Positions 1-14,072 are shown, counted from the stretch's first letter. The stretch: DNA of 64,000 bases from Cristatella mucedo (GCA_009760855.2 WPIO01000049.1:2134001-2198000); one strand, 5' to 3'. Notes: generated by a model from the letters alone, not told the origin. Translations and numbers: made by a program.

Positions 1-172
1 TTGGTGAGCCGTGATGGCGCACTAGGTAAGGCGGTTGCTTTTCACGACCTCGGTCCCGAGATCGCGGCTTTGAATTCAGTGGCGGGCGATCCTTTTTTTC
101 CGCTGCAAGCGGTAGTGATAGCCGTAAAGGCTCTTCTGTCGCTATACAAAAAGAGGGCTGTCGAATCAACTA
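1..172 (+). mobile_element. SINE-1 copy (tRNA-derived SINE)
   Basis: First of nine copies of a roughly 160-bp family I call SINE-1. The family has a tRNA-like head with a box A-like stretch (cactaggtaaggcggttgc), a box B-like stretch (ggttcgaatcc in the best copy), and a constant body ending in gctcttctgtcgctatacaaa. In this copy box B is mutated, so it is probably silent. The left edge may run past the window start. The tRNA-derived origin is inferred from the two promoter boxes, and no functional cloverleaf is evident. Confidence 0.75.
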
Positions 173-1498
173 GCATTTTATCGTACCTGCTTCTAGCCTA
201 CTTCCTACCTGCTTCCTACCTGCTTCTAGCCTACTTCCTACCTGCTTCCTACCTACTTCAATCTTCCTTTTGGTATTAGGTTCACACGGTCAGTCCTCCT
301 CCGTCAGTCCGCCTGGCAACGTCCGCGCCTGGCCCGCCTCCGTTGCCGCCGTCGCTGGCACCAGGTTTCTCGGCGTCCGTACCACCCACCCCCCTCGCGC
401 GCGCGGCAGCGCTCACGCGCGTCTGGCACGTCACGCATCGCCGCTATCTATCTGAGCGGCGGCTGACAGAAGGACGGCGCGCTCGCCGAGTGTCGCCGCC
501 GCCTCGGCTAATTATGGCACAGCGCCGCCGTAGCACGCAGCGTGGTGTCCAGCGCCAGCGGCTCTCACGCGCTGAGGTGTCGGCAGTATCTCGGCCGCTG
601 CTAGCCGAGTAATTACAGTGAAGAGGCGCCGCCGCCGACTCTCTGGCGGCGGCGGCGCCCGTGCGTCCGGTGCGGTTACATAACGCCGCTGCCGCTCGCC
701 GCGTTGCCGCCGAGCAAGTACGCGCAGGTGGTGCTCACTGCCGAAGACGGACGGCTGTCAACGCTCCGCCGCCGCCGCGCTCCCGCTCGCCGCCCCGAGC
801 CGGCTCACTGCTTCTCCCGACCGCCATCGGCGAGTCGTGGGGAAGAGGGCGTGGTGGGGCCGGCCGGCCGCACTTTTGCCTCCGATCGCCGCGGCCAGCG
901 CTTTGTTCAACTCGCGGCTCCAACTTGCGGCACTAACGAAAAGACTGGGAGAACTTGGTCAGAATGCCTCTCGCAATTCATCATCTCGGATCGTGTGGCG
1001 CCAGCTCGCGCGCGACAGCCTCCGCACGGCACCGCTGCCTGAGAAAACACACGAGGCCTCGACGCAGGGGAAGAGCGCACGCAGGGAGGATCACTCCACG
1101 AGTCTCGCTGCGAATGGCGCCGAATGGTCTCGCGTAGCGCGCGCGGGTAATCGTCGCGCTGCGAAGTCTCGCACGCACGATACGGCTTCGCAGAGCGTCT
1201 GGCCTGACGAATTGCATCGAGAACCTGAGGAAACATGAGGTCGCCGAGTGAGTGCGGTATTGACAAAGCGTCAAGTGAGGGCGTCCTGCTATAAAGGTTG
1301 CTTACTGGCGGTATACGCTTAGAGTCACTTGCGTGCTGCTGCTGTGGAGGTACAGTTGCCCTTACATATTCTAGGCACAGTGGGTATACACATGCGGGGT
1401 ATATCTGCAAATCCAAATATAATTACATTGAAAGGATGCAGCTATTTACAAATGTCTGTATACTTCCTCGTACAAGTAGAGTGCGTATATATAGGTGC
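173..1498. other. GC-rich non-coding stretch
   Basis: A short CTTCCTACCTG-type tandem repeat at about 190-255 is followed by GC-rich sequence open in several frames on both strands because of composition. I see no domain, splice pattern or codon signature. A TATAAAG at 1291 has no recognisable gene downstream. Confidence 0.5.
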
Positions 1499-1609
<111 letters not shown>

Positions 1610-1765
1610 GACACGCGCGTGTCCGCCTAACTCTGAAAAGCCATGCAAACAAATTGGACGTCACTCCGGAAGTTTATCTACAGCTCGCTCGCGTCTTAAA
1701 AGCGGTGCTCGTTCGGTGGCCAATGGCCGTTCTACGGCGCAGCAACGAAGAGCGACGAGGTGACG

Positions 1766-2381
1766 TGGGCGTGTCGGGAGAGCGGCCAGAGAAGTAGCGG
1801 CTTACGACGAGGAGGAGGCGGAGGACGACGAGGAGGAGGCGGAGGACAAAGACGATGACGAGGCGGAGGACGGGAGCGAGGAGGAGGAGGACGAGAGCGA
1901 GGAGAAGGAGGACGAGAGCGAGGAGGAGGAGGACGAGAAGGAGGAGGAGGATGTGAGCAGCGCTGCGCGGGCGGCAGCCACGCCGCGCGGGCGACGAGTC
2001 GGTCACGAGGCGTGTGGTCTGCGCAGCGGACGGCGCCTCGCTCGGCGAGCTGTGGAGAGCGCCGGCAGCGTCCGGATATGGCCGAAGCTTCTTGAAGGTG
2101 GCTCCGGCGGTGCCATTTTCGCGCGCAAACCAAGCGGCAGCAGCCGCCGCCTCCCGCTCTGCATTTCGCCCGCCGCCGCCGCCGCCGCCGCCGCGACGCG
2201 CGGAGAGTCGGCCGTGATCGCGCCTCGTTCGCGCTCGTACCGCACTTTGTCGTCGCAGCTGCAGAGGTACGCCGACCGCGCCTCGACAGGTTGGCATCGA
2301 TTGGCTGACGCTTCGCGCTCGCGCGTCACCCGATGCTTTTCGAAGCTAGGCTGCGCGTTACAATGCGTTTTTGCGTATTAA
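1766..2381 (+). repeat. GAG/GAC purine-rich tract with an acidic open frame
   Basis: From about 1800 to 1952 the + strand is almost pure GAG, GAC and GCG triplets. One + frame is open from a stop near 1765 to 2381 and would read as a Glu/Asp-rich run followed by an alanine/arginine-rich run containing a (CCG)n block at 2168-2194. It has no in-frame ATG before the acidic run and no recognisable domain. It could be part of an exon, but low complexity in GC-rich DNA is the simpler reading. Confidence 0.4.
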
Positions 2382-2528
2382 AAGAAAAGAAGAAAATCGC
2401 GCGTTCACTGCAGGCCGGCGGCGAAGGCGGTCGTCGACGGCGGTGACAGTAGCCATTATGCGGCGGAAGCCGCCAGCTCTATCGCGTAGGCGAAGGATGC
2501 CAGACTTGTGGCGGCGGCGGCGGTATTG

Positions 2529-2692
2529 CTGCCGTGATGGCACACTAGGTTAGGCGGTTGCTTTCACGACCTCGGGACCGAGGTCGTGGGTTCAATTCCT
2601 GCGGTTGGCGATTCTTTATTGCCACTGCAAGCGGTAGTAATAGCCGTAAACGCTCTTCTGTCGCTATACAAAAAAGGCCTGTTAAGCAGCTA
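2529..2692 (+). mobile_element. SINE-1 copy
   Basis: A well-preserved copy with box B ggttcaattcc at 2589-2599 and the family's 3' motif cttctgtcgctatacaaaa. It is one of only three SINE-1 copies in the GC-rich SoxB1 half of the window. Confidence 0.85.
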
Positions 2693-3467
2693 GGACTCTT
2701 GCCGTGCCCCCAGGTCCTCCGCTCTACAGCGGACCTACTTTTTACAGCTTCGCCGCAGATGAGTAATTCGAGTCGCCACTCTCATCTCCTGAGGTTCTGG
2801 ATGCGAGCCTCGCTGTAGATGTAGACGCTTTATCGTCCCTCCGCTTGCTCGGGCGGCCTGGCTGTCGTCGCCAGGGCGTCGTGATTTTCGCGTGCAGCGC
2901 CGAGTGAGGGGACTGCCTACCGCGGCGGCTTGCTGAAAACCTAACTAATTGGCTGGACCTAACCGGACTGGACTAATGGAATTCAGTTCCGGATGGGCTA
3001 AAAAAAAAGCAGCCGCCGCTGCAGTCTCTGCAGCTCTTGATGAATGTGGCTGCTCAAGGCTCTAGGTAAACAAATCGCAGATTCGACCACGTGTTTCTTT
3101 TGCAGAAAGATCCGCGATGTCTCCTCTTGTCGATCGACGGATACACGACCTAACTCTTATCCAGAACCTCAAGGCCCGCCACTGCTTGACTTATTCGTGC
3201 GTAGCTGAAAAAAAGCCGAACCAGAGTGTCAGCCTCATCGTGCCTCAAGATCCTCTGTGGACACTTCATTAGCTAACGTGTGCTTGCGCTAAAAGACCGC
3301 CGGCGACAGATGCAGCTGCTCTTCGAGTGCAAGAGCTGCGGAAGTAGCGTCCGTGGCTCTTACGCAACGGCATCTCCTCTCCTGCTGCGGACTGGGATTG
3401 GTCCCCTCTCCAGCAGCAGCAGCCACCACGAGTGGCTGCTGCTGCTGCTGCTGCTTCCACGCCACTC
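2693..3467. other. No feature recognised
   Basis: Mixed-composition DNA between a SINE and a minisatellite. I see no coding signal or repeat of note. Confidence 0.5.
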
Positions 3468-3735
3468 CCTTCCTTCCTGCCTCGACTGTCCTGCACTTCC
3501 TTCCTGCCTCGACTGCCCTGCACTGCCTTCCTGCCTCGACTGTCCTGCACTGCCTTCCTGCCTCGACTGCCCTGCACTTCCTTCCTGCCTCGACTGCCCT
3601 GCACTGCCTTCCTGCCTCGACTGCCCTGCACTTCCTTCCTGCCTCGACTGCCCTGCACTGCCTTCCTGCCTCGACTGCCCTGCACTTCCTTCCTGCCTCG
3701 ACTGCCCTGCACTTCCTTCCTTCCTTCCTTCCTGC
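3468..3735. repeat. 27-bp minisatellite, about nine units
   Basis: A 27-bp unit containing ttcctgcctcgactgccct is repeated about nine times with single-base variants and runs into (TTCC)n. Because 27 is a multiple of three, several frames on both strands stay open and encode 9-residue repeats such as LPSCLDCPA. No start, domain or splice evidence supports translation. Confidence 0.95.
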
Positions 3736-4267
3736 CCTGCTGCCCTTCTTCTTTCCGACTACGCGTCTCTCGCTTTCCCTTTCGGCTTCGTAAGACGAAA
3801 TGTCCGCTGTCTGTCCGCTGGCTGCCGCAAGCGTGCCGCAAAAGTCTCCTGCGCAAGTCTCACCCGCTCGGTCTTTGTCGCTATGCCGAGTCTCAGGACA
3901 GCAGTAAAGACGCCGTAAAGATAGAGCGCGCGCAGAGCTGCTGCGCGCGCACGCAGGCGTGCCCGTGCGTATCTCGCTCAAAACTACGCGCGGCCGGCGC
4001 TGCGCTGCGCTCAGGCAGCCGCCGGCGGCGGTGGCGGCGGCGCCGACCTCGCTAGGCTCGGGGCGAAGATTCCCAAGCGGCCGCAATCAGAGCCCAGCAG
4101 TCCCAGCAGACGCCGGACCGCGACGCGTCGCCCGGTCGCCTCCGGGGATTCTCTCTGATCTTGTTAGAGGTCTGCGGGAGACCCCTGTGTAGTGGTGAGC
4201 GAAAGAGATAGCTCGAGCGCGTGCGCGCTAGAGAGCGGCGGCGGCCGAGGCGCGGCCGTCGGCGTGC

Positions 4268-4299
4268 GAAGAGAAGAGAAGAGAAGAGAAGAGAAGAGA

Positions 4300-4334
<35 letters not shown>

Positions 4335-4335
4335 T
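4268..4335. repeat. (AGAGA)n / (GA)n microsatellite
   Basis: Tandem agaga pentamers decay into plain GA. Adjacent SLSL or RERE open frames are artefacts. Confidence 0.95.
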
Positions 4336-6179
4336 CGAAGGGCGGCGCTTGTTCCGTCATTAGACACACTTATTGGCGCCAAGCAGTGGTTTCTGCCTAT
4401 TTGCGCGAGGCATTCATTTGACGAAAGGCCTATTTCTGCGCACACTTAGCTGGCTCTATAATAATGGTAGCACATTCTCCAAGTGGTCGCCATTGTGAAT
4501 TTGCTTTGTGCTTGTATTTAGATCACGTCGATGTTAAATGGCGAGCGTTGTGTATTTCCACAAGAGCATCCGCAATAAGAAACAATGCTTCCAAAGGATA
4601 TCCTCTATCAGATCGTACAATGAGAACTTGCAAAGCTTTATTTTCTGCCAAGTCCGAGCGCATTCAAATTACCTCTCTTCGCTATGCAAACGCACAACGC
4701 GCGTCAGTCGCTCCGCTGGCAGCACCGTCGCTCCTTGCGCTCGCCACCGCGGCGGCGGTGGCGGCGCCAGCCGACATGACGGACTATCTTGGCCCACGCC
4801 GCTGTCGCCGCGGCGAAAGCGACTACGTCCAGGTAAGACAGGCCCGGCGGCCGACCTTTCCTCGCCTGTCCTCTTCGCTGGACGGACGTACCGCCGCCGC
4901 CCTCGGCGGTGGCGGTACGCCCGCCACTTTGTCGCGCTCGGCGCCGCATCAGCTCACTCGGCAGCGAGAGCTGCTGCTGCGGCAGAGGCGGTTGGACGGC
5001 GATCGTGTGGACGTTGAGCACTGACACGAGGTCGCGGGGCGGTCCTGTCTGGCCCTCGGCGTCGCAAGGATGCATCGTGGCACGGCCGCCGCTTGTCCGT
5101 CCTTCGACCTTCTCGCCGCCGACTCGGAGCTTCTGGAGCGCCGCACGAACTCATCTCTGTCCGTTTGTCTGTCTCCACCTGTCTCTCCCCGTATCCATCT
5201 GTATCTGTCTCCCTTTTTTTTGTCTCGGTCTCTCCATCTGTCCGTCTCTCTCATCTCTCTGTGTTTCGGTTTCTGCCCACCTCTCTCTGCCTGCCAATAT
5301 CTCTATCAGTCTTCCAAGCTATAGAATGCCTGCTCCGTCCGTCGAAACCTCTGTCCCCCCCCCCCGCCGCCGCCGCTCCGCTCCGTCTCCGCTCTTAATT
5401 CTCGCCCCTCGCTCTCCAGATCGCTCTGCCTTCCGTCGGCGCTCGCTGAACGTAGCAAGCTGTTAGCGGTAGGAGGGGCGGAGCCGGAGGCGAGACAGTC
5501 ACTCGCGCACGGGCGTCTCGAACCGAGGCGGCCGCGTCGGCGCCGCCCCACGTCGGCGCGCGAGGCCGCCGACGTCATCGAAGTCCGCGCTTGTTTTCCC
5601 CGTCGACGTCGACGAGCGACCACCGCCGCCGCTCATCGTCGCGCCAGATGTCGCGCCTCGCCACCGACGTGCGCCGCGACCCGCCTAGCGGACGCGGGTG
5701 ACGGCCGGGCCGATCCTCGCTCGCTCGCCGTCGCCGTAGAAGCCGCCACTTCCGCTGGCTGTCAGCTGCTGCGGATGCAGCGCCGGCCGCGCCCCGCCCC
5801 CACCGCGGCGGCCGCTTCGACCGCGGTCGAGACGTCATCTCGCCGCGCTGCTGCCTGCCTGCCCGCCTGCGAGTCGCCCGCCCGCCCGCTCGCGCGCGCG
5901 CGCAGCGACGATCGGCGGCGGCGCGGCTCCATTTTGTCAAGGCAGCCGCCGCCTTAACGCCCTCCCGCTGATGGGAGGGAGCAGGATGCGGGCTCGTTCG
6001 CGGAGGACGAACGGGCAGCGCGCTCGGTAGCTAGCAGGCAGCTGGTCGGACGCTGGCGCGGTCGCCCCGCGGCGGCGGCAGGCGGGCGGGCGGGCGGGTG
6101 AGTGGGTGCGGCCGCTGCTCTTCAGGACGGCTTAGAGGCACTCGCGATGCCATCTTAGGCCGATAATCACGCGCCAGCG
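4336..6179. other. GC-rich upstream territory, no gene recognised
   Basis: Mostly GC-rich with CpG and CCG runs. A pyrimidine-rich ctgtct stretch occupies about 5155-5325. Overlapping open frames on both strands are arginine-, proline- or serine-rich and show no domain. Confidence 0.5.
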
Positions 6180-6402
6180 AACAATGCGCGGCCACTCGCG
6201 CCGCGCCGAGTGGCCGCGCCGCTGAAAGACGTTGCCATGAGAGCGCTCATTAATCTGTGTCATAATTTGACGGCAAGTGATGAACGACGGGCCACCGGTT
6301 GAATGGTCGCTCAAAAGAGCCTGTCTCTATTATCTCGTCGCATTATAATTATATTGTTTATTATTTGAAAGAACTGTCGCGCGCAACAATGCGACGCATT
6401 GT
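6180..6402. promoter_or_regulatory. Sox-type motifs, including a palindromic pair
   Basis: AACAATG lies at 6180-6186. At 6386-6402 two convergent sites form a perfect 17-bp palindrome, ACAATGCG-A-CGCATTGT. ACAATG/CATTGT is the core recognised by Sox HMG domains (known from the family). The location 2.4-2.6 kb upstream of the SoxB1 start suggests a regulatory role, which is inference. Confidence 0.35.
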
Positions 6403-6841
6403 CGTCGCTCGACAGCTCGTCTTTTCCTCGCAAAACATAAAGCACGCGCAGACTAGAAAAATCGGCTGGAGCGCGTGGCCGGAGCCAGTGGCAGCGGGTG
6501 CGGCGGATGGCTAAGCCTCGCGCGCGGCGCCCGCTTACGCGGCCGCCGCAGGAGCGGCCGGCCACCGCGGCGAGCACGCTGCTCCTTCGCCGTGGCGTCG
6601 GGGAGTCGGGGAGGCCGAGTGGCGGCGGTGAAGGTGGCGGAAGACTGCGTGGCGGCCTGCCGGCGGCGCTGAACCGCGGATAGGTTCCACGACGCCGGCC
6701 GCGCCGCCGCAGCGCGAGGCAGCCGGCGCGCTGCCTCGGCGGACGCCACTTCGGGTATGTGGGCGCGCCCGCCGAAAATGGACTAGCTACCGGAATAGCC
6801 GCGCCGCGAGCGAAGCCCGATCGGCGCACCTTCGGCACACA

Positions 6842-6951
6842 TCTGCGACAATGGGCTACGCAGAGCGCTCCGTCTGCGACAATGAGGTACGCAGAGCGCT
6901 CCGTCTGCGACAATGAGGTACGCAGAGCGCTCCATTGTTCCTATAATTGTT
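6842..6951. promoter_or_regulatory. Three 31-bp tandem repeats each with ACAATG, plus two ATTGTT sites
   Basis: A 31-bp unit with core tctgcgacaatg and gctacgcagagcgctcc (ggtacgcagagcgctcc in later units) is repeated three times, placing ACAATG at 6848, 6879 and 6910. CATTGTT at 6933-6939 and ATTGTT at 6946-6951 follow directly. Five Sox-core motifs in about 100 bp of GC-rich DNA is a strong local enrichment. It could be an autoregulatory element of the SoxB1 gene 1.85 kb downstream, or a minisatellite that happens to contain the core. Confidence 0.4.
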
Positions 6952-8299
6952 CGCAAAGTAAACGTAAACACGTGTTTTCTTAGACAACACTCTCCCCCAT
7001 CTGCGGCGGGCGCGCGACGATCGCGCTCGCGACGCACCGCCGCCGTCACCTCTAGTCGCCGCGTGCGTCTATCTAGTGCGCTGCCAGTTTGTCGGCGATA
7101 CCGCGGCCGGTACCGCGGCCGGCCGCGACCGAGCGGCATCCTCTTTCAGCCGTCTTCGGCTAACCAAAATGGCCGCCGATGGGGGTAGCGCGACGGCCCG
7201 GCGTGCTGACGCTCGACCGTCCCCCCATTTCGACATGTTCGCCGCCTTCCTCCGGATTCCATGACTCCTTCGTTGGCCCCATTTGATGACGATCGTGTGG
7301 TGAATGGGTTCACTTGAGCCCCAGAGCGCGCGCTGGCACTCGGTACGTCTAGCAACATCGAAATCTGCCACCGGAAGCAGCGGTGGCGGCGGCGGCGGAC
7401 CGAGGGAGGGGCGGCGATTGACGTCGGGGTGGCGCGCTAGGACGGGGGGGGGCGGGGCGCGGACGCGCGGGCTGCATCGCGAGGATCGCCGCGCGGCGCC
7501 GATCCGCGCGGCTGCGAGTGCACTCCGGCGAACTGCCGCTGCCGCCGCTACCGCGGCTGCCGAGGCAGAATCAATATTTACCGGACAACGCCGTTTACCG
7601 AACGAACGACGGAAGGTGTCCGCTGCTAGATCAGGGCGTGCTCAGTACCTTCGAGTGTTCGATTAGTGACGGCTTACGAACGGCGCCTACCGGGGCAGTA
7701 CGAAGCCAGCCACACCACCCCAGCCGCTACCTTCCCCCATAGAGATGCCACGACGGGGGTAGGGAGGGGTTTGGCCGGGGCGGGAAGAGGCCGCCGCCGC
7801 CCCCTCAGCCTCTTTCGCCTCGACGCGCCCGAAGCTCTTTGAATCTCGGAACTGCCGCGGCGGGCCGGCCAGAAAACGGCGGCGGTCGCGTCGCGATAGC
7901 CCGATAGCAGCGCGCCTGGCGGTTCGCCCTCTCGGCGACCGGGTCGCGCTGGCTCTCTCGCTCCCGCGCCGCCGCGACGACAGCGCCCCCGGCGGCGGAC
8001 GCTCCTGGCCTCTCCAAGCCCATTCGGAGCCGGGCGCGGGTTGTCGCCAAACGCATAGGCCGACGCGCAGGTAAGGCGGGCTCGACCGACAGGTCGCGCG
8101 AAGCCCGGCGGCCAGCGGTGCGATGCGAGTCCCAGCGTCGCCGACCCGTAGTAGTTAATTTTCCATATATCACGGCCTGCTAATTGTGCGGCGAGTCAAC
8201 GCCACCTTCACCTGGCCACCACCACCACCCCCTCGCCGCCGCCGCCGACTCCCGCCTGCGTGCAGCGTAGCTGGAGCGTCGCTGCTCGTCGTTATGCTT
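6952..8299. other. GC-rich upstream sequence
   Basis: No coding signal. It contains a gataccgcggccggtaccgcgg direct duplication near 7098-7120 and G-runs near 7440-7460. The likely SoxB1 promoter-proximal region lies just downstream. Confidence 0.45.
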
Positions 8300-8303
8300 T
8301 CCA

Positions 8304-8333
<30 letters not shown>
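8300..8333. repeat. (CCG)n run
   Basis: About eleven CCG triplets. Similar runs occur at 2168-2194 and 13103-13143. Confidence 0.95.
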
Positions 8334-8335
<2 letters not shown>

Positions 8336-8621
8336 TAAGCTCTTATCCGTGTCCTCTAGGCGAGCCACGCTTACCCTCGCGCGCGTATTCCCCTCTTCCC
8401 CTTTCCCCCTTACGAGGACCGCCACGCCCACTCGATTCGCCCTCCGCTAGAAGCCGCCGCCGCTGCTACGCCGGTCCGGGGGCGGGGCCGGGTAGCTGCG
8501 GCGGAGCTCGCCGCCGCCGCCGCTGCCGCTAGGTCAGCTACGTCACGGGCGTTCCGGTATGGGATGACGAAGGGCCGTACCAGAAGGGACCAACGGCGGA
8601 CTCGTCATCCGGTGATCGCTG

Positions 8622-8659
8622 ATTGGCCGGTTTGGCTGTTTTCTAGCCCGGTTGCCAAT
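8622..8659 (+). promoter_or_regulatory. Two CCAAT boxes in opposite orientation, candidate SoxB1 promoter
   Basis: ATTGG (reverse CCAAT) at 8622-8626 and CCAAT at 8655-8659 are 33 bp apart, about three helical turns, and 137-174 bp upstream of the SoxB1 ATG. CCAAT boxes are NF-Y sites and are common in promoters lacking a TATA box. No TATA box is visible here. The transcription start was not located. Confidence 0.45.
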
Positions 8660-8678
8660 CAAATAGAGTGTGCGTTAG

Positions 8679-10527
<1,849 letters not shown>

Positions 10528-11440
10528 GCGGCTGCGTCGACCCCTTCTCGCGGGCGCGCGCGCTACCGCCGCTCGACGAGCAGATGACGCCGCCGCTGCC
10601 TCGAGCGAGCGAGCAGGCCGGCGCGGCGGGCCGCTCGAATTCAGCCACAATCTCTGCCACTTTTGTTTGACTCACTCAGGACCTTCACCCTTCCTGCTCC
10701 CCCCCAGCCCCAGCCCACTTCCCAATAACTCGGTCACGCCGCCGCCTCAGCTGCTGCGTCCGCTGGCGGCGGCGGCGGCTGGCGTTGACGCTGTGAACAA
10801 TCATTAGTGGTGCGGAGGCAGCGGCCGCCTCGCTCTCCGGCTCTCTCTACGGAGCAGCGCGGGCGGGCCGCCAGACTTCAAGGCCTGTCCCCGGTGAGAG
10901 GGCGGCCCAAGCCGGCCCTTAGCCAAGAGATTACGTGCGCGCGTGCGCGGCAGCGCAGGATGCAGGCCTGCTTCCTTCGCTCGCCGCCGGAGCCGACGTG
11001 CGGCGGCTGCGTGGCGTCGAGAAGCGCCGTGCGGCGGCGGCAGCAGGCTACGACCGTCCGTCGGGGCCGTGCCCACTACATTCCTATCATGTGGCTGCGT
11101 GGATGCCACCCAGCTGCTGAGGCTAGCTTTAGCTGACGACATATGCACATTCCTCCTCGAGGATGAAGAAATACATATAATGTTTGTATATATGTATTTG
11201 CGACTCGCATTTTGCACAGATTGTATTTTAACACGAGCACACGCTGCTGCTCTCTCCCTCTCACACAAGGCGGGCGGGCGCGCAGCGGCACCGCGAGTCT
11301 GTTGACGCATTTCGCGTCCGTGTTCTTGTGATTCCGTCCTCTGCTCCATGACCTTCTCACCTCCCGCGAGCAGAGGACCGTGCGATTGGCAGGCGGCGAG
11401 AACTGTAACGAAGCCCCTTGAATAAAAAATATTTTCGAGC
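10528..11440 (+). other. SoxB1: Probable SoxB1 3' UTR
   Basis: After the TGA at 10525-10527 there is about 0.9 kb without a credible frame, becoming locally AT-rich near 11140-11240. It ends at the first AATAAA, at 11421. The extent is inferred from that signal only. Confidence 0.5.
11421..11426 (+). terminator. SoxB1: Candidate poly(A) signal AATAAA
   Basis: AATAAA within ttgaataaaaaatatttt, the first such hexamer downstream of the SoxB1 stop. A transcript end has not been demonstrated. Confidence 0.5.
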
Positions 11441-13101
11441 GCACGAGAGGCGACGGTCTCAAGCCCGCTTCGGCGGCCGTCGCAGAGCCGGAAACGCCGA
11501 GAGCGTCTCCTGCGCCCGGAGGCGACATTCGCTCCAGAGAAGCTTGCTTCGCGCGTGGGCGAACTTCGGCGCTGCGGGCGCGTGCTCTTGAGCTCCCGCG
11601 GCGGCGTGCGGGAGCGAAGATTTTCCTGCGGTGCGGCAAGCGGCTTTTATATTCTCGTTGGCGAGCATTCGAGCGAGCTAGCGTCAGCTCCCGACTTTTC
11701 GAGCCAGCGCTCGGCTCGCAAGAAAGAGCGAAGCGCGTGAGGCGCCGGTGGAGCCGCTGGTTTTCAGTCGAAGCCGCCGGCGGTTCGCGATCGTCGTCGC
11801 GAGCTCTCAGCCGGAGCTACGCGCGTTCGTCACCGCGCGGGCTTGCTTTCCTAGCTTTCGCTTGGCCATTTTTTTTTGGCCGCATGCTGGCGCTAGTCGC
11901 TCCGTATCGACGGCGGCGTTCCTGCTGCGGCGAGCTGGCGCGCAGACCTGTTGTCTTTTTTTGAAAGAGCGAGCAAACACCGCATTCAATGGAGGCGTAA
12001 TTGAGTTCCCCGAATTGCGAGACCTGGGTAGCCGAGCGTAATTGTTCTTTCTGGACCTTGAATAATACTGCAGCAGCCGCCGACCCGCGGGCCGAGCGCG
12101 GCAAATGCCTGACGCCGCTCGAGTCGAAAACAGACCCGCTCCGGGCAGCCAGCCGCGGGATGTCGGGATTCCGGTGAGAAACAACAACACCGACTGGTCT
12201 CGGCGTATTTACAAGCTACTCGCGTCGCCGGCGTGCACCGGCCCTAAAAGGTTTTCCGTTTTTTTTTGTTTTCTTCAAACGATCGAGGCTCCGCAGGACC
12301 GCGAGCGTCCGCGCCTGCGCCGACTCGAGGGGTCGGCGCAGGCGCGGCGCTGGCCGCGCCTCGCAACGCCGTTCTTCCAAGAACCGGCGTTGCTCCGGCA
12401 CAGCGAGCTTTTGGGCCGAGCGAGCTTCGGGCAGAGCGAGCTCCGTGCGCGCAGCTCGCTGTCGGCATCGCAGCGAGCTTTGGGACCGAGCGAGCTTCCG
12501 GCCAAGTGAGCTGCCGGCAAAGTGAGCGAGAAGAGCGCGTCCGTCTACCGTCGGCGAGCGAGCAGCGCCGGTCGCTAGAGCAGAGGATACGAGGCGTCAG
12601 CGGCTCGGCGAGAACCGGGCCACCGCCTCGCTCGCTCGCTGTCCCAGGAAGCTGCGCTGCGCGCGCCGGCTTCAGCTGCCGCCACAGCGAGCTTTCGGCG
12701 CTGCACACGCAGCTTCAGCTCCGCGCGCGCCTCCTACGGGTCGCCCGCTCCCAGAGTTCGCTCGGCTCGCTCCGCGCGGCGCGCCTTCCGCTTCCGCGTC
12801 GGCCGCTCGGTGCGTCGGTCGCGCGCGGCGGCGGCGGCGTCGGGGAGGCGGCGAACTGCACGCACGCAAGAGAGACGCATTCGACGCTGCACCGGGTCGG
12901 TGGCGCCCGCGGCTGTTTTTTCAAAATGGAGGCCGCTCTGGCCGGCGGCGACGGTCGACAAGGAGCGAGGCTGCACCGAGCGAGCTCGGGCGCTTGGTGC
13001 GCTCGCGGTGCACGCGCCGACGACCTGACAGCCGCCGAAGGGCCGATGGAGACGACGGCCGCTGCTCCGGCGGCGCCTCCGCCGCCGCTGCCGGAGAAGC
13101 A

Positions 13102-13133
<32 letters not shown>

Positions 13134-13732
13134 CGCCGCCGCAGGAACGCGGCCCGGTGTGGAAGCGACCGTCGGGCAGAAAAGGCACTCACCAGTAATA
13201 CCTGGCTGTGTGCTCGCCTGACGGACGCTAATATGACCTGATAATTGCTTTCGATTTTTCCCATTAAACTTTCATCGATACCTGCCAGCGAGCGCCAGTG
13301 AGATTCCGCGCACCGAGAGCACAAGAGCGGGAGCGAGCACGAGAGAGCAGCGAGAGAGCGGGCGCTCAGCAGCGCCGACAGCTCGATGCGCCCGACGGCA
13401 GACGCGTCGATATTCCGCGCGAAAAGGCGACTCTTCGCGCGCGCCTTCTTTAGGCGACTGAGCGTGCACGCGAGAGCGACGGGCGCCCGACCGGCGGGCG
13501 CCCGCCGCCGCCGCGCGCGGTCCGAGCTTCGTAGTCTGAGCGTTAGCGGGAAGTCTCCTGAGTCTCCGACTCGCATCGGACGAACCGCCGTCGCATGCGG
13601 TGGCAGAAGAGATCGCCATGCGTACGGGAAATTAGCGTACGCCGAAAGCCTCGGATAGAGTTAGCGGTGTACTTGAATAGTGTGCTTCCGACGGATTAGT
13701 TGCGAACGTCGGTCGCGCGCGTACTCGCCTCT
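11441..13732. other. GC-rich stretch with degenerate GAGCTT repeats, no gene supported
   Basis: Between about 12380 and 12730 the motif gcgagctttggg / gcgagcttcggg and its reverse recur irregularly, an eroded minisatellite. A (CCG)n run lies at 13103-13143. A 310-codon + frame at 12266-13198, ending in a polyproline block, and a 280-codon - frame at 13576-12734 overlap and look like composition-driven frames without domains. A spliced host exon cannot be excluded for the polyproline part. Confidence 0.45.

Positions 13733-14072
<340 letters not shown>

Noticed and set aside
907-1416. A 169-codon - strand frame
   Set aside because: No domain and embedded in GC-rich DNA open in all phases; overlaps equally long frames on the other strand.
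3468-3735. A CRISPR-like array
   Set aside because: Contiguous tandem units with no unique spacers, in animal DNA.
3269-4086. Repeat-protein-like frames (SRGRKEVQG, CRAVEAGRK) on the - strand
   Set aside because: All derive from the 27-bp minisatellite read in different phases.
12266-13198. A 310-codon + frame ending in a polyproline block
   Set aside because: No domain, no conserved block, overlapping long frames on the other strand, and strong GC bias that removes stops. Not supported as a gene.
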